Origin: Mycobacterium sp.
Lineage (GTDB): Bacteria > Actinomycetota > Actinomycetes > Mycobacteriales > Mycobacteriaceae
DNA length: 64,000 bases
Reading direction: 5' to 3'
NCBI GenBank assembly: GCA_016197405.1
Contig: JACPVR010000029.1
Coordinates: 62,001-126,000 of the forward strand
In this document: piece after piece, positions 54,367 through 63,418 of the stretch
Numbering within the stretch: the first letter of the stretch is position 1
Layout of the letters: every line of letters begins with the position of its first letter
The notes under the pieces: generated by a model
What the model was told of the DNA's origin: nothing
Database searches by the model: none
Seen by the model: only the letters and a program-made list of their open reading frames with translations
Translations under genes and position numbers: made by a program

Positions 54367-55560
54367 CTATCCGATACCGCCACTGTACTCTGCTTTTGCG
54401 CAACGAGTTTCGATACGCTCATACGGGTAGGACGACGATCGACCCTGAAACGCGAGGATGTCCGGGTTCACGATCGTCCCGTCGACGATCTCGATGGCCC
54501 GGCGCACGCTCTGATCGGCTTCCCACGCTTTGGGGCCGGCGAGAACCGTTCGCAGATAGGGCAACAACGCCTCACTGATCTCCCAGGTGGCGGCATTCCA
54601 CAGATAAGACGGGCTGTGGTCGACGGCGTAATAGGTGATGAAATCGCCGAGAACAGTTGTCGGCTCTTCGAACGAGGTCGGCTTCGCCCAGCTGAAACCC
54701 ATTGCCTCGTCACAAGATACGTCGATGATGAGGCTTCCCGGCCGGAACGAGTCCAGGTCGTCCTCGTAGAGGAACGTCAAGGGGGCGGTCGGGTCCTGTA
54801 GGACGCAGTTCACGACGATGTCGTGGTCGGCGAGGTACTCGGCCAACGGCACCGCGCCCTGTGGGGTGAGTGCGGTGCTCACCGCGCGTCCGGTGTCCGG
54901 ATCTACACCGTGATCGAAATGCACGATCTGAGCCGAGTGAATGGGTGAGGCCACCTCGGTCACACCACGATTGGTCAGGATGTCGATGTCGTGGATGCCT
55001 TGCGCGTTGAGCCCCGTCACGGCGCCGCGCGCGGTCGCCCCGAATCCGATCACCGCGGCGCGCAGCCGGCGACCGTAGGTCCCCGTCAGCCCGGCGATCT
55101 GCATGGCGTGGAACACCGAGCAGTAGCCGGCCATCTCGTTGTTCTTATGGAACACATGCAGTTTGAACGATCCACTGTTGCGCCACAGGTTCATCGCCTC
55201 GAACGCGATCAGCGTCTGCCTGCGGTCGATCGCCTGCTGGGTGAGTTCGCTGTTCTGCACACAATGCGGCCACCCCCACAGAATCTGGCCGACACGCAGC
55301 TCGGCGAGGTCAGTGGCGTCCGGTTTGGCCAACAGGATGACATCGCATTCCTCGATCAACTGCTCGCGGGTACGCATCCCCGCCACCAGCGGTGCCAACT
55401 GCTCATCGGAGGCACCGAAGCGTGCGCCGTATCCGTGTTCGAGATAGATGTTGGCCCGCAGGTCGACATCGATGCGCCCGAAGTGGTCGGGGTGAATGGG
55501 AAGTCGGTGCTCGTTCTCCTTGTGTGTCACGCCGATGACGCCGAGCTTCAGTTCGATCAT
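54367..55560 (-). CDS. Alanine dehydrogenase / N5-(carboxyethyl)ornithine synthase-like enzyme
   Basis: 397 residues from ATG at 55560. The N-terminal KLGVIGVTHKENEHRLPIHPDHF has the ERR-type substrate motif of the alanine dehydrogenase family as in CEO synthase. The NAD domain reads RAAVIGFGATARGAV, and a late block is IDVSCDEAMGFSWAKPTSF. These enzymes condense an amino acid with a keto acid reductively or oxidise alanine. The start overlaps the stop of the upstream gene by 4 bp (ATGA). Substrates are unknown. The two-gene operon has no obvious counterpart I recall. Confidence 0.75.
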   Translation of the reverse strand: MIELKLGVIGVTHKENEHRLPIHPDHFGRIDVDLRANIYLEHGYGARFGASDEQLAPLVAGMRTREQLIEECDVILLAKPDATDLAELRVGQILWGWPHCVQNSELTQQAIDRRQTLIAFEAMNLWRNSGSFKLHVFHKNNEMAGYCSVFHAMQIAGLTGTYGRRLRAAVIGFGATARGAVTGLNAQGIHDIDILTNRGVTEVASPIHSAQIVHFDHGVDPDTGRAVSTALTPQGAVPLAEYLADHDIVVNCVLQDPTAPLTFLYEDDLDSFRPGSLIIDVSCDEAMGFSWAKPTSFEEPTTVLGDFITYYAVDHSPSYLWNAATWEISEALLPYLRTVLAGPKAWEADQSVRRAIEIVDGTIVNPDILAFQGRSSSYPYERIETRCAKAEYSGGIG

Positions 55561-56579
55561 GTTGGCACGATGGAGAATTGACGAGCCTGCTGCAGGGTCG
55601 ACAGCACGGCGAGCGCGGCTTCCGCACCTTGGTCCGGGCTGGCACCGTCGGCGCTCAGATGATCGAAACCGGCACCGGTCTCGGGATTCCACATCGGTTG
55701 TCCGGCGTCATTGTCGCCGTTGAACCAGCCGGCTGCGCTGAGCACACCGTGCGGCCACGCCGGGCTGGCGTCGACGGATGCCGCGCGGGCACAGGCATCG
55801 GCGAGCACCGCAACGTCGATCGGCTGTTGGTCGAATCCCGATCGCATATCGCCGGGCCCGGCGCCGCCGGCCGGGATCGGCGAAAGGTGACCGTCGCGAG
55901 TCTGCACGTCGAGCAACCAGGTGAGCAGATCCAGGCCGCGGCGGCACAGGTCCGGCCGGTCCACCGCGACCCCGGCGGCGATCAGCGCCTCGGCGATGAT
56001 GGCATCGGAGCCGTCCAGGCGCGGCTGCGGCCAGGGCCAGCTGTCGTCGGTGGCGGGTTCGGCCAGGGTGCGAACGTAGTGGTTGATCAGTTCGCGGGCC
56101 AGCGCATGCTTGGGGTCGACGGCAAGCAGTTCAGCGGCACCCACGGCGGCGAAAGCCATTGCCTTCGGGTGCGGGGACCGGATCTTGGCGGCGCGTTCGA
56201 ACTGGATGACGGCAAGTCTGCGGACCAGGCCGACATCGCTGCGCGCGGCGGCGGTGCCCAGCGCCCAGATGCACTGTCCCCACCACATGTCGACGGTGTG
56301 TGCGTCGAGCCAATTGCCGTTGCTGTCCATCTGGTTGCGGCAACCGCCACCGTAGGACTGCGCCTCGTTGAGGAATCGCACGGCCACCCCCGCCAGGCGG
56401 TGCACATTGCCGTCGGCCAGGGGTTCCCGGGTGGCGACAGCGAGCACCCTGGCCATGTCCTCGGTGCGGTAGCCGTGCGAAGGCTGCCCGATGGCGCCGC
56501 TGGCTTGGGCATAGCTACCGCGTTGATCGGTGAGCGCGAGCAAATGACCGAAGACCGGCTGGGCGGTGTCGTTGTTCAT
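55557..56579 (-). CDS. Alpha/alpha-toroid protein, glycosyltransferase- or hydrolase-like
   Basis: 340 residues from MNNDTAQPVFG at 56579; the open frame reaches 56705. The protein is helical with GYRTEDMARVL, SYGGGCRNQMDSNGNW, DMWWGQCIWALG and GSDAIIAEALIAAG, which resemble the (alpha/alpha)6 barrel domain found beside bacterial glycosyltransferases (GYCTDDNARAL pattern). The acidic pair in RTED and the WWGQ block may line a sugar site. No signal peptide. It is the first gene of an operon with the CEO-synthase-like enzyme. Confidence 0.65.
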   Translation of the reverse strand: MNNDTAQPVFGHLLALTDQRGSYAQASGAIGQPSHGYRTEDMARVLAVATREPLADGNVHRLAGVAVRFLNEAQSYGGGCRNQMDSNGNWLDAHTVDMWWGQCIWALGTAAARSDVGLVRRLAVIQFERAAKIRSPHPKAMAFAAVGAAELLAVDPKHALARELINHYVRTLAEPATDDSWPWPQPRLDGSDAIIAEALIAAGVAVDRPDLCRRGLDLLTWLLDVQTRDGHLSPIPAGGAGPGDMRSGFDQQPIDVAVLADACARAASVDASPAWPHGVLSAAGWFNGDNDAGQPMWNPETGAGFDHLSADGASPDQGAEAALAVLSTLQQARQFSIVPT

Positions 56580-56705
56580 CGACGTACCGCCGTCACCGGA
56601 GTTTCGAGTTCTACTGGGGCAGAACATTTCTGAATTTGCGGCGACCGGTTGAATGGTCGCCGAATGGTTGGTGAATTCACAATGATCCCAACTTGCGGTT
56701 GTCAC

Positions 56706-57310
56706 CGACGTGTCAGCGAGAGCGGCTGCTCGGCAGGAATTAGCGAGCGAACAGCTGACTCAGTCCGGGACTGGTTGGGTTTCCAACTGCCCTCAGCTTA
56801 CACCCCCGGAATCCCGACGAATATCCTCCAGCCAGCGCAAACGCGTCCCCGTATGCCGCTCCGCGGTCGACACCGTCGCTTGATCGGCACCGCTGGTGTG
56901 ATTGCGGATTTCTTTGCGAAAGAACAGATTTCCTGCCCGCCGAGGCGGCAACGTGCGGGTACCCGGCCACCGCGAGCAGCAGCGGCAGCATGATCGAGGG
57001 CGCCCGGCAGCCGGGATATCGATCTCACGTTGTACCGCTACTTGATAGCCAGGACGCCCAACCGTGACGTGTCGTAGCCGGTCGGGGACCGTCTGGGTCA
57101 CCACCACACGGAGACACCGATGACGTGATCCAGATCACTTATCGTGTGTCCCCCGATGCCTCAGGCAGCGACCATTCCCTTTCGCGCCGCATGGCGGGCA
57201 GCGATATACCGCATTTTCGGCGAAACAATTCTTCTTACCGCGCCGAAATTGATGCCCTCGGGCCGGTCACCGGTTAAGGTTTGCTCAATATTCACGGAGG
57301 GGACAAATAC
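56706..57310. other. Divergent intergenic region, no gene seen
   Basis: Lies between the alpha-toroid operon and the metalloprotease gene. Frames in it (for example 56649-56993) have no ribosome binding site or recognisable motif. It contains a CRP-like palindrome at 57125-57138, and the stretch 57180-57300 is somewhat AT-richer. Confidence 0.5.
57125..57138. promoter_or_regulatory. CRP-like binding site
   Basis: GTGATCCAGATCAC contains the full GTGA-N6-TCAC core recognised by CRP-family regulators, including mycobacterial Crp (Rv3676). It lies about 175 bp upstream of the metalloprotease start. Confidence 0.55.
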
Positions 57311-59353
57311 GTGGCTGCACTGCACTCGAAGCGCGAGGCGAACCGGCACCGCCACCGTCGAGCAGACAGTCTTCCTGTACGACGCTGGCTTGCGGCCGGT
57401 GCCGCGTCCGCGGGGATGGCCGCTGCGCTGTGGGGGCTCTCGGTTTCCGAACCGACGCTGGCCGTCGCATCGGCGGAGGAGAGCAGCGCCGCTTCGGCAT
57501 CATCGGGTACGTCCGGATCCGACAGTTCCGGCGCATCGTCGTCCTCGGCTTCGTCCAGCTCCCCCAGTTCTTCCAGTTCTAAGTCCTCCTCGGACGACAC
57601 CGGTGACGCGTCCACGTCGACGACGAGTTCCTCGACCTCGACGAAATCCGAGGACGCCGGCTCCGACACGGACGAGCCTGCGGTGGCCACCGGCACGGCG
57701 ACTTCCAACGACGCCGACGACGCCGGCACCACCGACGATGTCGACACCTCCACCGTCGAGACCCACCACAGCACCGCGCCGTCGAGTGCCGCCGAACAGG
57801 AGTCCACCGACTCCGATGACGACAGCAGCACCGACGCGACGACCGAGTCCAGTCCGGTGGTCAGCCCCGCTTCGGCAGTCACCCCGACGACGGAGTCGAC
57901 CGAGTCGGGCGAGTCCACGCAGACCGCCACCGCGGCCGTCGCCGAGAAACCGGCGTCCACCGAAGAGGACTCCGAGACGATCGGCAGCTCGGTCGAGACG
58001 CTGACCCCGCAACAATCGGTCGTGGTGTCCGTCGACCCGACCGATGACAACCGGCAGGCCGTGGCCAACCAGATCGCCATGCTCATGGGCGCCGCCAGGA
58101 CACTGATCTCGATCCTGCCGGTATCCGACCAGACCAGGCAGTGGCTCTACGACTCGCTGGCCGGCACCCGGCGCACGATTTTCAACCAGGCACCGTGGCT
58201 GACGCCCGTTCAGATCAGCGGCGAGGGACTGGTCCCCATTGTCGGCAGCCTCAACGCGGTAGATCTCGAAGGTGACGCGATCAAGTACACGATCGTCACC
58301 GGCCCGGCGTCGGGCACCCTGACAATCGCGGACGACGGAACCTTCACCTACGTCCCGAACAACGGGTTCACCGGCGTCGACAGCTTCGTGATCTCGGCGA
58401 CGGACCTCGGTAAGCACATCAACCTCCTCGACCCGATGCGCAGTGCCAGCACCGTGGCGTCACTGCTGGTGAACCAGAGTGCGGTCACGTTCGTCTTCAA
58501 CTACACCACCGGGGCGCAATACTGGACCGAGGATGCGCGCGCCGCTCTGCAGAAGGCAGCCGCCAACCTGGTCGCCTATTTCGTCGTCGCGAAGCCGGTC
58601 GTCATCACCTATGAGATCACCGGTCAAAATTCTTTGAGCACAACCACATTGGCCTCCGCGTCGAGTGCGCTCATCAGCTCCGGATCCGGCTTCTTCCCGA
58701 CGGTGGTACAGAACAAGCTGCTGACCGGAGTGGACTCCAACGGCGCGACCGCCGACGGCACCATCGCGTGGAACTTCGCCTACCCGTGGGCTTTTGGCGA
58801 CACCGTATCGGGCCTGCAGTACGACTTCGCGACCGTCGCGATGCATGAGTTCCTGCACTCCTTCGGATTCCTGTCCTACGTGCAGGTTCCGGCCAGCGCG
58901 ACCCGGCGGTCGTGGACGATCTACGACAGCTTCCTGCAGTCCGCCGACGGCACCAAGCTCATCGGTTCCGACTTCAAGTTGAACTCCGCACTCAGCGCCA
59001 ACCTGACCGGATCCAACGGCGGCATCTACTTCGGCGGCGAGGGTGCCGTCGACGAGTACGGCACCCTTGTTCCGCTGTACACCCCGTCGACCTGGGCGCA
59101 GGGCAGCTCCATATCGCACCTGGATTCGACGACGTTCACCTCCTCGAATCGCAAGCTGATGAACCCGCAGGTGCCGACCGGCAAGGGTGTCCGGGCGCTC
59201 AGCGATATCGAACTCGGCATCATGAAAGATCTCGGGTTCACCTTGGCACCGCAGGGTGCGACCTCCACACTTGCCCTGGTCGGGTTCGTGTTCTTGCGGC
59301 GCCGCCGCGATCAGCGGGCCGAGAGCCCCGCGAAGTCGCCGGTCGCCATCTGA
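57311..59353 (+). CDS. Large Ser/Asp-rich surface metalloprotease with PEP-CTERM-like end
   Basis: 680 residues from GTG at 57311 (CGGAGGGG upstream). A basic head and hydrophobic segment (about 28-52) form a signal. Residues 57-235 are Ser/Thr/Asp-rich low complexity, probably surface spacer. About 295-365 is a cadherin-like/VCBS-type domain (DGTFTYVPNNGFTGVDSFVISATD). The catalytic motif HEFLHSFGF starts at His512; position 11 is Ser, so the third metal ligand of HExxHxxGxxH is not in the usual place. The C-terminus has STLALVGFVFLRRRR, like a PEP-CTERM sorting tail. Nothing else in the window suggests an exosortase. Confidence 0.82.
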   Translation: MAALHSKREANRHRHRRADSLPVRRWLAAGAASAGMAAALWGLSVSEPTLAVASAEESSAASASSGTSGSDSSGASSSSASSSSPSSSSSKSSSDDTGDASTSTTSSSTSTKSEDAGSDTDEPAVATGTATSNDADDAGTTDDVDTSTVETHHSTAPSSAAEQESTDSDDDSSTDATTESSPVVSPASAVTPTTESTESGESTQTATAAVAEKPASTEEDSETIGSSVETLTPQQSVVVSVDPTDDNRQAVANQIAMLMGAARTLISILPVSDQTRQWLYDSLAGTRRTIFNQAPWLTPVQISGEGLVPIVGSLNAVDLEGDAIKYTIVTGPASGTLTIADDGTFTYVPNNGFTGVDSFVISATDLGKHINLLDPMRSASTVASLLVNQSAVTFVFNYTTGAQYWTEDARAALQKAAANLVAYFVVAKPVVITYEITGQNSLSTTTLASASSALISSGSGFFPTVVQNKLLTGVDSNGATADGTIAWNFAYPWAFGDTVSGLQYDFATVAMHEFLHSFGFLSYVQVPASATRRSWTIYDSFLQSADGTKLIGSDFKLNSALSANLTGSNGGIYFGGEGAVDEYGTLVPLYTPSTWAQGSSISHLDSTTFTSSNRKLMNPQVPTGKGVRALSDIELGIMKDLGFTLAPQGATSTLALVGFVFLRRRRDQRAESPAKSPVAI

Positions 59354-59355
59354 TC

Positions 59356-60930
59356 TCAGCCCGCCCGGTCGAAGCGGTATCCGGCGCCCGCGGGAGCCGG
59401 CTGCGACGGGCGTGGTCGTACGCTCACGAACGACCCGGACCGCACCACGCCTATTGGACCGGCGCGGGCGAAACGCGCGATGCCGGCCCGGTGCATCGCC
59501 AGACCCGCCTTGGCCTGGCGGTACCCGATGCGGACCCCGACCGCGCTGATGGCCACGAGCCCGCCGAGACCGGCCAGAACCACCCCCAGTAAGGCCCACA
59601 GCGAGGCCCGGACCAGTCCACTGACCGCGGGCATCGTCAGCAGGTTGGCGACCGGGAACATCATCGCCTTCTGCGACGTGGTCGGCGTCTGAGTCACCAG
59701 CGACGCCGCTTCGGCAAGCCCCGTCGTCGCGATCCGCCCGACGACGGCGAGGGCATTCTGACCGTCTGCGAGTGTCATCGCGGGGAACGCCGAAAGCGGT
59801 AGACCCAGCGATCCGCCCGGCACTTGCCGCAGGACCGCCGCCAGCATCAACGCGTCGAACGTCAGCGACTGCTGACCCCCTGGACCCCGGCCGGATCCTG
59901 CCTCGGCCATGGCGCGGTCGGTACCGCACCCAGGCAGCTGGACGAGCCATTCGAGCTGGGCCAACAACTGCATCGGGGCCCGCCAAACCCACTGCGCCAA
60001 CAGCTGCAACTGCAGTTGCAACAGCCATTCCAGCTGGGTCAGCAGTGGCGCGACGGTGACCACCGTCGTCACCGGCACCGCCATCACCTCGACCGCGGAG
60101 GTCGTGACAGCCGGCACCGCGATCAGCGTGCTGTCGCTGGACGTGGCCACGACGTCATGCGTGACGGCCGGTGCGGACCGGTTTTCCGCCGCGGCGACGT
60201 CGATGGCCTGTTGTTGGGTATCGGGCGTCGCGGTCACCGCGGTGGTATCGGCAGTCACCGTGGAAGCAACCGCCACCGTCTCGACGGCGACCTCGGTGGC
60301 CGTCGAGACGGGGGCTTCGTAACCGCCGCTCGATGCGGTCTCGGCAGGCGGGTCCGGCAGCGGGGGAAGGGGCGGCGGTTCGGGTTCGGTGACAGGCGGA
60401 TCCGGGTTCACGGTCGGCGGATCCGGTTCAGCGACAGGAGGATCCGGTTCGGCGACGGGAGGATCCGTCTCGGCGACGGGGGTCTGGGTCGACCCGCCAT
60501 CCGACCCCGAGTCCGACTTGGAATCGGTGTCAGTGGTGCTGGTATCGGTGGTATCGCTGGTATCGGTGTCGTGGTGACAGCTCGACTTCACCGAACCGTC
60601 GTCGGTGCTGTCCGCGTCACTGCTGTCGCGCTCCGAACTCTCGGCATCGGCAGCGTCGGACTCTGCCGTTTTCGAGCCCTTGTCCGTCGGAGCACTGTCC
60701 GAGCCTGCGGAATCAGACGACGACGTCGAGCTGCTGCTCGATGAGGTACCGGCGCCGGATCGCTCCGGACTCGAAGCACCCGAAGTCCCACCGGTGCCGG
60801 TTTCCGACTCGGCAGCCGCGGTCGCACCCCCGGCGCCCCAGACGAACAGCCCACAACACAGTGCGCAGGCGCCGGCCGCGATCCGCCAGTGCTGGCGAGT
60901 CCCGCTATCGCGCTTCCGGCGGATAGACAT
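59356..60930 (-). CDS. Ser/Asp- and Pro-rich surface protein with C-terminal membrane segment
   Basis: 524 residues. Signal-like head (1-38, ending TAAAES). Residues 39-150 are Ser/Asp-rich; about 150-195 holds PPVAEPDPP-type repeats. About 290-335 is a Leu/Gln/Trp-rich helical stretch with two similar units (TQLEWLLQLQ and AQLEWLVQL). A strongly hydrophobic segment (about 440-465) precedes a basic Pro-rich cytoplasmic tail. No known domain. It is convergent with the metalloprotease gene (2 bp apart) and shares the low-complexity style. Confidence 0.75.
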   Translation of the reverse strand: MSIRRKRDSGTRQHWRIAAGACALCCGLFVWGAGGATAAAESETGTGGTSGASSPERSGAGTSSSSSSTSSSDSAGSDSAPTDKGSKTAESDAADAESSERDSSDADSTDDGSVKSSCHHDTDTSDTTDTSTTDTDSKSDSGSDGGSTQTPVAETDPPVAEPDPPVAEPDPPTVNPDPPVTEPEPPPLPPLPDPPAETASSGGYEAPVSTATEVAVETVAVASTVTADTTAVTATPDTQQQAIDVAAAENRSAPAVTHDVVATSSDSTLIAVPAVTTSAVEVMAVPVTTVVTVAPLLTQLEWLLQLQLQLLAQWVWRAPMQLLAQLEWLVQLPGCGTDRAMAEAGSGRGPGGQQSLTFDALMLAAVLRQVPGGSLGLPLSAFPAMTLADGQNALAVVGRIATTGLAEAASLVTQTPTTSQKAMMFPVANLLTMPAVSGLVRASLWALLGVVLAGLGGLVAISAVGVRIGYRQAKAGLAMHRAGIARFARAGPIGVVRSGSFVSVRPRPSQPAPAGAGYRFDRAG

Positions 60931-60974
60931 CGTGAGTGGCTAACGCCCGAATACGGTGATCAGCGGGACGGCAG

Positions 60975-61385
60975 CTATGCCGTCTGCGAATCGACGATGT
61001 TCTCGGCACGCCGCAGTTCGTCGGCCCGCTGCGCCAGGTCCTGCTGCGCCTCCGCCGACAGGCCGATGGTGCGTGCCGCAACGCGCCGGACGCCGTCGTC
61101 ACGCAGCGCCGCCAACAAGCTCAGCTCATGGTTGAGCTTCTCGTAATAGCGGTCGTCGGTGAAGAATTCGGGCTTGATCCGGAAGAAACTGGCAAGCGCG
61201 TACATGGTCGCTGCCGACGGGTTCACCCGAGTCCCCGACCTTAACTGTGAAAGGTAAGGCGCGGACATGGTTATGCCCTCCGCCTTGAGCGCGGCCACAA
61301 CTTCGGCAGAAGTGTGCGGACCCCGTCCCGGCGGATACACCGTGTCGAACAGTCGATTCAAACGAAACGCGAATGTAGTGCTCAT
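60975..61385 (-). CDS. EspR-like nucleoid-associated transcription regulator
   Basis: 136 residues from ATG at 61385 with ribosome binding site GGGGAGGA; the frame to 61502 is leader. The start MSTTFAFRLNRLFDTVYPPGRGPHTS and the HTH region ITMSAPYLSQLRSG are nearly identical to EspR (Rv3849) as I remember it, and the later YYEKLNHELSLLAALRDDGVRR is close. EspR binds many sites as a dimer of dimers and regulates cell wall and ESX-1 genes. The context is not the usual espR locus, so this may be a paralogue. It lies between genes for surface proteins and next to AT-rich DNA. Confidence 0.92.
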   Translation of the reverse strand: MSTTFAFRLNRLFDTVYPPGRGPHTSAEVVAALKAEGITMSAPYLSQLRSGTRVNPSAATMYALASFFRIKPEFFTDDRYYEKLNHELSLLAALRDDGVRRVAARTIGLSAEAQQDLAQRADELRRAENIVDSQTA

Positions 61386-61931
61386 TAAATCCTCCCCGCG
61401 TGGGAAACGCATCTCCCCTATGCGCTTCCCCCGGTTAGTTGGTAGCTGCCACTCCGACAGTGCTTTCGTGCACGTCAATATGGTAGAGCCTTTGTCTACC
61501 AAGCGCTCGAATTTCTCTGCTATGAGCAGTAATTCGTAATACGAAATCCCTCAATGGCGTCGATTCGCCTAGCGCAAAACAAGATTCGTACAGCTATGTG
61601 CGTATAGCTATGCCGCCGTTGGCAAAGGAAAAATGGTCGAAAAGCAATCAATAAATAGCAACGGCCCTGATATGCGTCCACTTGGGACTAGGCCGAACTG
61701 GCTAACGAATTGCCACCCATCGGCGGCCGCCGGACACCCGACTTCGGGCTAATGACAGGCACTGTGCCGCTCACCGAGCGTCCGCACCCGGCGGCTCACC
61801 TTCGCTGCACCGGGACTGGCGAAGGATCGCAAGGCCGGCCAGGCCCTGAACTGGGCCCGCCGCCAGCTATCGCGGCTCGCTCGACGGGGTCGGCGCACAC
61901 TCGGCGGGTCCCGCGGGGCACCAGCACACCA
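61386..61931. other. AT-rich intergenic region upstream of the EspR-like gene
   Basis: The stretch 61490-61700 is the most AT-rich of the window. It includes a 13-bp palindrome (61533-61545) and two direct AGCTATG copies 14 bp apart (61592-61598, 61606-61612). EspR or Lsr2 binding is plausible. No frame here has gene features. Confidence 0.55.
61533..61545. promoter_or_regulatory. 13-bp palindrome TTCGTAATACGAA
   Basis: Perfect inverted repeat TTCGTA/TACGAA around one base, about 148 bp upstream of the EspR-like start. Possible operator. Confidence 0.45.
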
Positions 61932-63371
61932 TCACGCGGCGGGCTCGGCGGGCGAGTCTCCGGTGCCGGCAACTCCTGCCCGTGATGACGTGTCGGTAGT
62001 GGCAGACCCCGCCTCGTCGGCCCCCTGTTGCCGTCCTGACCCGTCGGTATCGGCCGGATCGTCGGAGTCGGCGGGGTCGACGTCACTCGCTGTCGGTGAC
62101 AGGTGTGGCGCCGACGTCTGAGGTTGCGAGTCGGGGGAACCGTCCAGCTCCCCGGCGTCGGCCGGTTCCGGGTCGTCACCGTCATCGCCCTGGTCGTGAG
62201 TGTCCGACTCCACCGACCCGGGCAGTTCTTCTGGCTCAGATCGTCGACGCTCCACCGCGACAACGGGTTCGGAATCATCGGTACGCTTCGCCGATTCGCC
62301 GATCTCCGCCGTCCGGTTATCCGGGTGATCGTCCTGCGCGGTGGTTAGTTCCCCGATCGTCTGGGTGCTCGGGGCGGTCGGTTTGGTCCACACCAACTGC
62401 CCGCGCTCGATATGCGGTCCGAGACCGGGTGTCATGGTCGAGTAACCGGCCGCAACCAGCGGCATCAGCAGGGCGTCGAGCCGCTTGACGACCCCGGCCG
62501 GGACCCCGAGTCCGAGCAGCGGCCTGGTCAGCGGCAGTTGTTTGCCAGGAATCATGTAGGTCGAAGTGGTGCCGCCGCGCACGTTGGTCGTCTCCGACAC
62601 CAGCACCGCGTCCGCCATGTGCGCGAGGGCTGCCTGCGAATGATCGTTGGACACCGCGATGACGCCCATCACCGCATTGAGGACCGACAGCAGGTGCCAT
62701 GGCCTGTCCGGTGGGTTGGCCCAACCGTCCCACTGCGCGTAGACGACGACCACGTCGTATTGACTCTCCGGCACCGGATCGAAGGTGACACCGAGCAGCG
62801 GAACGGTGGCTCCGCGCGCATACTTCTCACCGAATCCGCGCGCCTCGCCGCCGAAGATGTAGAACGTAAGTGCTTCTCGCGCAGGCGCATCCGCGGCCGT
62901 CAACAGATGGGTCAACTCCCTGTCGATAACCAGCGTGCCCATGCTGACGCCCGTGACCGCGACGGTCTGCCCTTTGTCCAACTCCGCTTTGATCGCGGCG
63001 TGCAGATTCTGCTGACCCACCGTGATCGATTGATCACCGGTCAACGCTCCGGGGCCCCACAACGGCCCCAGTTGGGCCGGGTAGTCCACCGGGACCGACG
63101 CAAGGCCCGGCAACCAGTTCTCACCGACCCGCGACGCGAACTTCAGCCAGCCGTCCTGTGTCAGGCCGGCACCGTTCAACGCGTCGCTGATGACCGGCAG
63201 CTCGCTCGGGCGGGCACCGTTGAGCCCGATGCGAGTCTCGGCGGCGTGCACCCCCGGAGCGGTGATCAGCATCAAGATCGCTGCCAGCGCGGCTGCCCCA
63301 CCCCGCAGTCGCGATCGCAGCCGCGCTCTGGCCGGTGCCGGCCCGATGTGCGCGTTCGGTCCCCAAGACAT
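61932..63371 (-). CDS. Stand-alone PE-PPE-domain serine hydrolase, third and divergent copy
   Basis: 479 residues from ATG at 63371 with GGGGGGTGG upstream; the frame to 63659 is leader. Signal peptide about 1-44 (ending VHAAE). The PE-PPE domain has the nucleophile in GVSMGT (Ser143), YAQWDGWANPPDRPWHLLSVLNAVMG, and NDHSQ as the His region. This version resembles the PE-PPE domain of true PPE and PE proteins more than the copies at 45 and 49 kb do. An acidic Asp/Glu/Ser/Pro tail begins at about 330. Confidence 0.87.
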   Translation of the reverse strand: MSWGPNAHIGPAPARARLRSRLRGGAAALAAILMLITAPGVHAAETRIGLNGARPSELPVISDALNGAGLTQDGWLKFASRVGENWLPGLASVPVDYPAQLGPLWGPGALTGDQSITVGQQNLHAAIKAELDKGQTVAVTGVSMGTLVIDRELTHLLTAADAPAREALTFYIFGGEARGFGEKYARGATVPLLGVTFDPVPESQYDVVVVYAQWDGWANPPDRPWHLLSVLNAVMGVIAVSNDHSQAALAHMADAVLVSETTNVRGGTTSTYMIPGKQLPLTRPLLGLGVPAGVVKRLDALLMPLVAAGYSTMTPGLGPHIERGQLVWTKPTAPSTQTIGELTTAQDDHPDNRTAEIGESAKRTDDSEPVVAVERRRSEPEELPGSVESDTHDQGDDGDDPEPADAGELDGSPDSQPQTSAPHLSPTASDVDPADSDDPADTDGSGRQQGADEAGSATTDTSSRAGVAGTGDSPAEPAA

Positions 63372-63418
63372 TGCGCCACCCCCCAGGTGCACTACGCCCA
63401 CACGACGCCCCCGCGCCG

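Noticed and set aside
56649..56993. 114-codon plus-strand frame in the divergent region
   Set aside because: No ribosome binding site, no motif, and it overlaps the upstream part of the toroid gene.
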